A stretch of DNA of 64,000 nt from Anthonomus grandis grandis (lineage: Eukaryota; Arthropoda; Insecta; Coleoptera; Curculionidae). The notes below the pieces were generated by a model, which made no database searches, was not told the origin of the DNA, and saw only the letters and a program-made list of their open reading frames with translations. Position 1 is the first letter of the stretch. Each line of letters opens with the position of its first letter. The stretch is taken from NCBI RefSeq assembly GCF_022605725.1, contig NC_065567.1:39225127-39289126 (forward strand), written 5' to 3'. The position numbers and the translations under genes were made by a program. Below, piece after piece: positions 55,818-64,000 of this stretch.

Positions 55818-57161
55818 AATAACCCTAATATTACTAATGCAAAAATTGCTCATACAAACGTTAGATCTTTAATTCCTAAATTTCAGCTTATCAAAGACTA
55901 TATCCTACTAAATAAGTTTGACATTTTTGCCGTCACAGAATCTTGGCTCTCGGGCTTTATTGATGATGAGATGTTACAAATTGAAGGTTTTCGCTTGGTT
56001 AGGCGCTACCGTACCATAGGTAGAGGAGGCGGAATTGTAGTCTATGTGAGAGATACCATAAAATATTCTATTTTAAATGATTTTGACTGCAATTTTTCTC
56101 AGCAAATATGGATACAGTTTAAAACTAAGGGTGTTCTAAGCACCATAGGTGTTTTTTATAGGCCCCCGGGTCTTACTAATATAAATGATTTTATGACTGA
56201 GTTTGAAACTAACATTTGTAGATATCTTTTGTCATGTGACAATCTCCTCTGTCTTGGCGATTTTAATATAAACGTAAATAACTTGGAATCTATCCATACG
56301 CAAAGGTTTCTTTCTCTACTTCAGGTATACAGCTTAAGTCAAATTATCAATGAGTTCACTCGGCCTGGCTTAGCTGGAAATGGCTCCCTCTTAGATTTGA
56401 TTATATGCTCAAACTTAAATTTTGTACAGAATAGTAGTATTGATTCAAATTTTCAGGTATCAGATCATTTTGTCGCTTTATGTAAAGTACTTCTTATGAT
56501 TTTCAAACCTCCACCCTTCCTATTAACTTACAGGGATTTTAAACATTTTATACATGATAATTTTTACAAAGATTTATTAAATTCTCGATTAGATGACATA
56601 TTTTATATGGAAGATGTTAATGCTAAAGTTGATAGGTTTAATGATTGTATACTTAATCTTTTTAATATACATGCGCCATTTAAAACGGCCAGAATTACTA
56701 AAGGAAGGAGTCCTTGGATCACAGATAATATCAAACATCTTATTTATCTTAGAAATGGGGCCTTGTCCAAGTACAAAAGACAAAAAACTGAATTAAATTG
56801 GGAACACTGTCGCCAACTTCGGAACCAAGTGACAGCGGCTCTTGAAATAGAGAAGAAGTGCTATCTCAATAACACCTTACAAAAGGGTGACTCCAAAAAT
56901 AACTGGAAGGTACTGCGTCAGCTGAACATACATTGCAGGCCTCAAAACACCATTCCTGACCACTTGGGTGACCCTGAAATCATAAATACTTTTTTTATAA
57001 ATGCTGCATCTTCCAACGCGCCTAATCCAGAAACGTTGTCTTATTATCTACTGAATGTTAAGGAAGGGGTAGGAAACTTCGAGTTTCAGCTAGCAACGCT
57101 TGAAGAAATTAAATCTACTTTATTCTCAATGAAATCTGAGGCCATTGGACAGATGGTATAG
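55800..57161 (+). pseudogene. Jockey/CR1-type element: endonuclease domain (ORF2 N-terminal half)
   Basis: The frame is open from 55800 to the stop at 57159-57161. It carries an apurinic-type endonuclease: AHTNVRSL (catalytic Asn), FAVTESWL (Glu), GGGIVVYVRD, IGVFYRPPG, LCLGDFNIN (Asp and Asn), LLDLIICS and VSDHF (the SDH box) at about residues 15-230. In the family this domain nicks the target DNA. A linker with RGRSPWITDNIK, then NWKVLRQLNIHC, joins to RT. The first Met is at 55971, after the conserved Asn, so the true start is lost or further upstream. The frame ends in MKSEAIGQMV just before the RT GPDG-type block, where a frameshift occurs. All endonuclease residues I can check are present. 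Confidence 0.88.
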
Positions 57162-57164
57162 GCT

Positions 57165-58633
57165 TGTCGATGCTGCTCCACTGCTGTCCATATATTCTTC
57201 CATTTCTAGTGCATCTTGTTAATTGTTGTATTGAATCTTCAACTTTTCCCGATTCTTAGAAGTCCTCATACCTTATCCCTATTCCAAAAGTCCCTTCTCC
57301 AACTGAATTATCCGACCTTAGGCCTATTAGCATTCTCCCTGTCATCTCAAAAGTTTTAGAGAGGGTATTGGAAAGCCAAATCAGAACATACGTAAACAGA
57401 TTTGATATCTTGCCGGTTATTCAGTCCGAGTTTCGAAAAGACTTCAGCTGCTCTACTGCTCTTCTAAAAGTAACTGACGATATTATACAGTCAGCTGATT
57501 GTAATGAGTTAACAATCTTGACTCTACTTGATTACTCCAAGGCCTTTGATAAGTTTAATCACCTACTATTACTGGCTATACTAAAATTCTTAGGTTTTGT
57601 GGAGAGTGCTCGCTCTCTAGTTCGGCAATATTTGACCGGTCGAACTCAGATAGTGAAGCTCAATGGGAAGCAATCCTCGGCTATGGATCTCTCTTGCGGA
57701 GTACCACAAGGGTCTATTCTTGGTCCTCTATTCTTTACCCTGTATACGTCTCAATTGTGTAAGAGTCTCAAATATTCAAAAGTCCATCTATATGCCGACG
57801 ATACACAGGTTTATTTCTCTTTTCCTCCTAACAAAACCTTAGAAGCTAATGATAAGGTATCTTACGACCTTAACATGCTAGCAAAGGCATCGGAAAATCA
57901 TTGTCTGAGTTTAAACCCAAGTAAATGTAAGGTTCTTCTTTTTGGTAGGTTGCATTCCAGAGACACATATGAGAAATTTGTTCAGATTAAATTGAGTGGT
58001 CAACTAATAAATTGTAGTAATGTGGCTAGGAATCTAGGAGTTTTATTAGATGTTAAGTTGAGGTTCACTGAGCACATTGATCAATGTATTAAAAAAGCTT
58101 TTATTAACCCTAAGCTATTTTATAGTCAGAGGCAGCTCCTTAATAAGGAACTAAAAAAAGTTTTATGTGACAGTCTTGTACTGTCCCATTTCACTTACTG
58201 TGATGTTTTGTATTGCCCCTGCCTTTTGATAAGTGATATAAAAAGAATGCAGTACATTCAAAATTGTTGTGTAAGGCTAATTAATGGAATGAGAAAATTT
58301 GATAGAGGTGTGAGTAGTGAGTTACGCTTGATGAGATGGCTAAATATGAGTGAAAGGAGGTTACTACATAGTCTTGTTCTCTTTAATAAAATTGTCTTTA
58401 AAAAATGTCCTAATTACCTTTATCAGAAAATTAAGTTTAGATATGACGCTCATGTTTTGGACTTAAGAAATCAGCATTTTATTACACCTCCTCTTCATAA
58501 AACTGTTTTATTTGAGAGGAGCTTTAGTTACTGTATTCATCTGCAATATAATAAAATTCCTCCTGAGTTAAAATATATTTCACCTTCTATATTTAGACGA
58601 AAGATAAGCAGTTATATTACTGATCTCTGTTAG
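57165..58633 (+). pseudogene. Jockey/CR1-type element: reverse transcriptase (ORF2 C-terminal half)
   Basis: It continues the endonuclease frame after a frameshift near 57150-57250, with a stop at about 57257. IPIPKVPSPTELSDLRPISI and LPVISKVLERVLE lead into an open 421-codon frame (57368-58633). This contains QSEFRKDFSCSTALLKVTDD, LDYSKAFDKFNHLL, GVPQGSILGPLFFTLYTSQL and the catalytic YADD (VHLYADDTQVY, about 57784-57816), then ARNLGVLLDVKLRF and YCDVLYCPC of the thumb. It ends naturally with ITDLC and a stop. The RT core appears intact, and the only lesions seen are at the domain junction. It closely resembles the truncated copy at 3427-5180. Confidence 0.9.
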
Positions 58634-58912
58634 CCTAGAGTGTTGTTAAATATCTATTCTTTAACTTATTGTAAATTTCATAAGTCTGTCTGGCTATCAA
58701 ACGTTGTAATGTTAATCGGTTGTGCATATAGGCAGTTAGAACTTAATATTTTGTAACTATGCAATTATTTAAGATACATTTTGAAATTCTTTGTAATATC
58801 TAATCTCAAGCTGATTTGTATGGTTAAGCTAGGAAGTAAGCTTCAACTTCGCCAATTAGAATTTACCGGTTGTAAATTTTAATAAAGACATTATTATTAT
58901 TATTATTATTAA
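58634..58912 (+). other. 3' UTR and ATT-repeat tail of the LINE
   Basis: It follows the RT stop. AATAAA lies at 58880-58885, then ACATT and about eight ATT units close the element at 58912. Microsatellite 3' tails are typical for CR1/jockey relatives and fix the insertion end. Confidence 0.7.
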
Positions 58913-60825
58913 ATAATCAGCATTATTTAGTTTCAGCATTCTGTAAGAGCAGCTAAGCCCATGTAGCTTTGGCAGCCAAATATCTGTGTAAGGTTTAACT
59001 TCTATCTTTTACTAGTATTTTTTCTTTAACCTGTCTTAAAAGAATACAATATTTTGTACGCGTTTCAACTTTAGGATAATGAATTTAAAGATTCTAGTTT
59101 CATGTTTTTTTACCTCCAAATGCTGAAATTTTTATATTCGTGACGCAAGAACTCCATGTTTGTTGTTTAGATGTTGATGCAGAAGCAGTTGAATGAGTTG
59201 AGGCTATACTACCAATATCTGAATAATAAATATTTCGGGATTTCAAAACTTTATCGAAAATCGAATAGAGTTATTTGATTTTTATTAAGCATCACTTTTT
59301 ATTGTTTGATATTCAATGAGTAGAAAAGTGAAAAAAAATATTGAGATAAAAAGAATACAGGTTTTACCAACGTGATCACTTCCATCAATATTTTGAGCAT
59401 TACTAATATCAGTATTTACAGTATCTTACACATAATGACTTAAAAAAATTAGAGCATTAATTTGAATGGAGTTGAAATAAATTGAAATAGTATAAATGTT
59501 TCATCAAATAAATATTGCAGTGGTTGTTAATAAAAAATAAACAAATAAAAAAATACTTGATCTCAAAATAGATAATATTTCAGTCGGCAACAACAGTTGA
59601 TTACTTACTTTTATTAGGTATTAGTCTGTGTCTGTATAAAGCATTGTGAGATTTAAATGTATTTTGATATTTACCGAACATCATAAAAGTCAGTCTTAAA
59701 AACATTTAAATACATATGATGTAGCATACGAGGGTTGCGAAATATTTCTGACAAAAATAATGCAATATTTTTTTTAGGTGAATTTTATTAATGTTAAGCC
59801 AAAAATGATATTCTTGTAATCACATACAAAAATATTGATTTACACAATATTTTTATATCAAGAAAACCCAAATAAAAACAAAAACTGTATGGCCTCTGCT
59901 TAAGAAAAGAAAAGTTGTTTCGAAAAACATTTAACAAAGAAAAAGTTTACCGAACAATATGGTATATCCCACAGAAAAAGTTTTCCTTTACGTCTTTTCA
60001 TATTAAAACCGACCCTCCAATTTTGTATACGTATGTCGGAATGACTTTCCCTTTCTTTTGATTTCTGAAGATAAATGTTTGTGTCGTATTATAGAGAAAA
60101 TCAAATCAAACACCACAATGATTTAAAAATGAGGGAAAGTTTGATGAATAATATACGAGCTTTTTTTATTGCGTGAATATATGATTAAATTTTTGAACGT
60201 ATATAAGAGTATTTTACGCGATACTTCTTGGGCTTATTTAATTTCCTATATCTTTAAATTGATTTTCCTTGGCGTGTAACCGATATTTCCTAATTTCTGT
60301 AGTAGACGGGTAAGGCTAGCAATGGCGCCTCAAAAAGCTCCAAGATTCGACTAACAATCTTATTCAAGCAATATTGACTTGAATTTTATAATCATGAGTC
60401 CTCATTCGGTAAATAAAGAAGTAAGCTGTAATCCTAATAACATCTGAAGAACCTAAGTCATGGGAATTTGTAAATCATTTGTGTTTATCAAGGCTACTTA
60501 AGTACACACAATTGGAATACTTCTAGATTGCGAGTACTTCTTACGGTTTAGTTCAATAAGTCATGGAATTACACTGCATCATGCACTACACTACAGGTAG
60601 TCCATAATGAACTGCGATAATTGAATTTGGAGGTTAAAGCATTTAATTTGAAAATCTTTTCACTAATAGAGTATTGCCGCTTCTTAAAAAACCGCAACAT
60701 CTGTTATCTTAATTAGTAAACCCAATGTATTTTTTTCCATCCTATACGAATTGGAGTTTCTCATACTATACTACAATTCGCCTTAAAAAACTAAAATAAG
60801 CATACCGCTTACATATCTAATAGAT
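58913..60825. other. AT-rich non-coding stretch
   Basis: No gene, TIR or RNA is supported. If the exons at 61.6-63.3 kb are real, this may be intron or upstream DNA. Confidence 0.4.
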
Positions 60826-60827
60826 TC

Positions 60828-61470
60828 GTGAATTTTAAAGGGGGTATTTCAGGACTTTTGAAAATATCCAATATTATTCTAGTTTATAAAACGCGATCCT
60901 TTGCTTTAAAGTTTTTGAACTACGGCAGATATTTACCTATTTTGCAAGAAATAAGTTGCTTACCATTAAGCAATTTGGGTTCAGACAAAATATGTAAACG
61001 ATGTCGGGAATTGTGTGTGTCATGATGGAGCGTATTTAATGATGGCTAAAACCTAGGTATAATTCTGTGTAATCTCTCAAATGCCCTCATTATATACCCT
61101 ATGACGTATTACGTCTAAAACTGTTAATTATTTTTTTTTTTATAAACCTAAAACTTATTTGAAGCTATCTGTCCCAAAACAGATGGCGGACCTTCTCGGG
61201 TGGCAAATTATCAACTGCATGGAGTGTCGAATATAGAGCCTCCCAGGGTCCACCATTGGCTCATACCTGTTCCTAACCTATATAAATGACATTAAAATAT
61301 TGGTCACTAAAGAGACCGTCATCTTTGCCGACGACACAGCTACTCTTTCAAAAAATGAGATTCCTTCTCGTAAATAAAATGGATCGTGCCTTTGATCAAT
61401 GCAAACTTGGTTTAACAATAATAAGCTGTCTTTAAATGTAAACAAAACCAAGAAAATAAAATCTATATTG
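60828..61470 (+). pseudogene. Jockey-like reverse transcriptase fragment
   Basis: LLKISNIILVYKTRS (60853-60897), KLLTIKQFGFRQNM (60953-60994) and then, after a gap, QGSTIGSYLFLTYINDIKIL (61236-61295) and VIFADDTATLSK (61319-61354) are successive RT blocks with the catalytic FADD. The tail NNNKLSLNVNKTKK is the following conserved segment. The region between the QFGFR and QGS blocks is shortened. Stops and frame changes are frequent. Confidence 0.7.
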
Positions 61471-61647
61471 TTGTGAAGAATTTATAATTATTCATATATG
61501 ATATCGGGAAAATGATAGGAAAATTATATTTACTCTAGGATGATAGGTCCTGAATAAAATACAGACGAACCTAATGCTCGATCAATTAATCTTATAGTTT
61601 TAACATTGCCTCTTTTATATAATTAAAAAACCTTATTTTTGTTTCAG

Positions 61648-61794
61648 ATATCTTTATGTGAGGATTACAGCTTACCTGCCGACCATCTTGCAGAACTAGC
61701 AAAAAGAAGACCAAATAGTATTGCTGTAACTAACAACTGTTTTCTCTCTCAAAATTTCTCTGATCTTATTCTATCCAGTCCTGAGGTTGAACAT
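61648..61794 (+). CDS. Putative host exon, protein not recognised
   Basis: The acceptor TTTTTGTTTCAG ends at 61647 and the donor GTGAGT starts at 61795. The 147-nt interval is fully open in one frame: ISLCEDYSLPADHLAELAKR, RPNSIAVTNNCFLSQNFSDL, ILSSPEVEH. It starts and ends in phase 0. The composition is that of an ordinary folded protein (mixed charge, two Cys, a DHLAEL helix), unlike the low-complexity frames nearby. The next exon in matching phase is at 63144. I do not recognise the family. This is the likeliest host coding sequence in the window. Confidence 0.6.
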
Positions 61795-61929
61795 GTGAGT
61801 AGAAAATTGATACAAAATATTTATTACATACATCAAAATAAATTTAACATTTGGAAAATATTGATATTAAATACATTTTAATTCGTTTTGGAAATACTGC
61901 TGAATAATAAGTTACTGCTGAATAAAAAC

Positions 61930-62400
61930 TCTTCAATGGGACTAGATTAGTTCAAAAACTTATCGAAACTCTACCCCAACCATCAAAGTTTCGCCTTGGA
62001 AATTGTCAACTTCTTGAATGGTTTGCAAGCAAGACGCGTTGCTAGATGTTCGTTACACCCTTCTTGAATCTTATTGCGCGATTTCTGTGGAATTGTATCG
62101 GAACTCTAACGAGATTGTTTTCATGTAACCTATTCCTTATTTGAGCAGTGACACTAACGCCATGAACATTTTGAAGTTCACTTCTTAACTCGTTGGCAGT
62201 AATACTAGAGTTTCGTAATACGTGAAGGCGAAACCTATTATATTTATATTCTATTGCTTGTTGAACTATTATATTTTTCTCTTATATCACCAGTTTCTTC
62301 AAATCTATGTTACAACCTTCCTATAGTACAGCTTCTGTGATGTCGCAGATATTCATACCAACCAATATCATACCAACAGCTCGTAACTGTGTGTAACTTT
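61930..62400 (-). pseudogene. Tc1-like transposase remnant in the putative intron
   Basis: The minus strand reads VGMNICDITEAVL, then NRFRLHVLRNSSITANELRS, ELQNVHGVSVTAQI and NRLHENNL (about 62375-62115). The segment after that is decayed. It matches the Tc1-like copy at 10440-11935. Around 62332-62350 it lacks the Harbinger-like insertion, giving an empty-site comparison. It lies between the two putative host exons, antisense to them. Confidence 0.75.
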
Positions 62401-63143
62401 TACGATGAAGATGTTGTCTTAGCATATTAACTATATTACACACACAACAAATCATCACTAAACTGACAGCAAATATTGTACTGAATATATTTTTCAGTTT
62501 ACCAAATACGCTTTGAAGAATTTAACTATTTATTTCGTCAACAAGAATAACTTAATATGATAAGGTATATTTAAAGGAATGTCCACCAGCAAATAAACAC
62601 AATTTATATTGGAAACAAATTGTTTCATCTAAAAGTAAAACGGCGTTTTACCCTTGTCCCCTAGACTAGCGGCCATGAAGTCTATTCGAGTAATTAAATG
62701 AGTATATATATTAAGTTTGATTTTTAAAAGGTTGAATGAAAAGATCATACCTAAACTGTTTCTTCTTGTCTGAAAAGATAAAACGTTAAATCTATTTAAC
62801 ATCAATGCAACTTTTCCCATATCTCGATGCATTCCCTTAAAAAATTTTGAAAAGAAGGCGAGAGCAGTGAGCCCTTTAAAGTACACCAGAGGTTAACACT
62901 AATACTGTCAATAAAACTTCCCACTTTAACCCTTTAAAGTCTATCAGATTAAAAAAACCTTTGCAACTTTGTGTTTCATTAAAATACTGTAAAGGACATC
63001 TTTAAAAATATTTTTTTGGTAGCTAGTATTATATTAAATATTATAAATTCGTGTGAAGAAAATTTCGAAAGGGCGGAAATACCCTAAAAAAACGATTCTT
63101 GAGTTTTAATGTGCATTAATAATTTTTATTTATTGTTTTTTAG
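62401..63143. other. Remainder of the putative intron
   Basis: No gene is supported. The 85-codon minus-strand frame at 62629-62886 has no motif. The end carries a T-rich run TTTATTGTTTTTTAG, serving as acceptor for 63144. Confidence 0.4.
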
Positions 63144-63258
63144 GTCGTAGTCCTAGACATATATTCAACTCCAAGAGATTCTCATCAAAAGCTTGCAAAT
63201 CAAGAGGAAAAATATTTTACAAGTCCCGATAAAGAATATTCACAGCCATATACCACAG
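63144..63258 (+). CDS. Putative host exon, protein not recognised
   Basis: The acceptor TATTGTTTTTTAG ends at 63143 and a consensus donor GTAAGT begins at 63259. The 115-nt interval is open in phase 0, continuing the exon at 61648: VVVLDIYSTPRDSHQKLANQ, EEKYFTSPDKEYSQPYTT, plus one base. The join gives EVEH-VVVLDIY, a plausible beta strand. Phase agreement and two consensus splice sites support a real spliced gene. The rest of the gene must lie outside the window or beyond recognition. Confidence 0.6.
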
Positions 63259-63439
63259 GTAAGTACAAATCTTAAATCAATTATTATAATTGTTATTATT
63301 ATCGCACTCACCCCTGGGAAAGGGGGATCATTCTCTTATCTCAGATATCAGTTCTGATGGTTCTTTCCATGTTATCGGACTCTGTGTTTTACCTTTATTT
63401 ACAAATAATACACTAAACTAAACATAAATGTTTCTTAAA

Positions 63440-63830
63440 CTAGTTGACGTTATGTGTGTTTCCAATTAACTCTCTGACGATTCGAGATGTGGATAATAGC
63501 TTCTGAATTAGCTCAAAGATGCCTTTCTTAAGGTTAAGCAGTTTCATATTTTCGATCAGGCTATTTGGTATTACTCCTGTTGTTGACAGAATAATTAGGA
63601 CTGTCCGCACTTCTCTCATTTCTGATTGTCTTCTTATCTTATGTTGTAGATCCTTGTACTTAACAATCTTTTTATTATGTTTCGCTCTTAGGTTGTTAAT
63701 ATTAGAAATAGCTATATCATAGCTATATCATAAGGGTTGTCTTCCTAGAAATTTTATCGATTAGTCGTAGGTCAGGCCTATTGTTACTTACTTGATGGTC
63801 CGTAAGTACAGTACGTTTAGTTATTATATT
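63440..63830 (-). pseudogene. Non-LTR element C-terminal fragment
   Basis: On the minus strand, TVLTDHQVSNNRPDLRLIDK, ISRKTTLMDIAISNINNLRA, KHNKKIVKYKDLQHKIRRQS, and VRTVLIILSTTGVIPNSLI follow a pattern often seen at the end of LINE-encoded proteins: N.PD...ID.....TLIDIA.P...N......EK..KY..L........W....V..V+I...GV....L. One frameshift lies near 63715, where a GATATAGCTAT word is duplicated. The 67-codon plus-strand frame (63519-63722) is its shadow. It lies just downstream of the putative exon. Confidence 0.6.
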
Positions 63831-64000
63831 GCGTACTGTTTAAATGTAAGACCTTTTTTTTTTCATTAGGAGTTTCCTTTATTTTTCGTAACTTATTTTT
63901 ATTACAATAACTTAATATATAACTTATCTAATAATAAATCTAAATATAAACAGCTCTACTAATGATTTTTGCATTGATTTGTAGCTATTTTCATTTAATT

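Overview
The window is AT-rich eukaryotic DNA, most likely from an insect. A beetle is plausible, but nothing here fixes the species. There are no operons or Shine-Dalgarno sites. What is readable is a dense graveyard of transposable elements, plus a few short pieces that look like exons of host genes. Almost every coding element is broken by stops, frameshifts, truncations or nested insertions.

Layout. 1-1985: 3' part of a Ty3/gypsy LTR retrotransposon with its polypurine tract and 3' LTR. 2386-5220: remnant of a mariner-like DNA transposon with terminal inverted repeats (TIRs) and TA flanks, invaded by a jockey/CR1-type non-LTR element. 5.3-9.9 kb: three more DDE transposase remnants and a perfect 26-bp hairpin. 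10.4-11.9 kb: a Tc1-like transposase split by a 663-bp PIF/Harbinger-like element with TAA target duplications. 12.4-13.7 kb: a THAP-like first exon and two possible terminal exons. 15.1-15.7 kb: the RNase H and zinc-knuckle end of a LINE. 16.1-16.3 kb: a long TAA microsatellite. 18.0-20.75 kb: a second, minus-strand copy of the same gypsy family.

23.3-24.5 kb is a Penelope-like element (PLE) 3' part with a GIY-YIG endonuclease, a tRNA-like stretch and a hammerhead ribozyme motif. 24.5-29.7 kb holds two adjacent mariner-like transposons with TIRs several hundred bases long; the second carries an inverted duplicate of its own transposase start. 31.6-33.3 kb is another transposase next to a roughly 520-bp foldback sequence with regularly spaced small palindromes. 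36.5-40.9 kb holds LINE remnants and a facing pair of hammerhead motifs. 44.5-46.5 kb has two more transposases. 49.8-50.9 kb is a collapsed BEL/Pao element. 51.5-55.7 kb holds LINE fragments, another hammerhead motif and a hAT transposase. 55.8-58.9 kb is the best-preserved element, a jockey/CR1-type retrotransposon with endonuclease and reverse transcriptase. 60.8-64 kb carries two phase-compatible putative host exons, with LINE and Tc1 debris upstream, between and downstream of them.

The signal most worth following is the recurrence of hammerhead ribozyme cores linked to Penelope-like sequences: four with an intact catalytic core and at least five eroded. The window records layered transposition into a gene-poor or intronic stretch rather than a set of cooperating genes. 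All calls come from reading translations and repeats by eye. No database search was run, so boundaries of degenerate elements are approximate.
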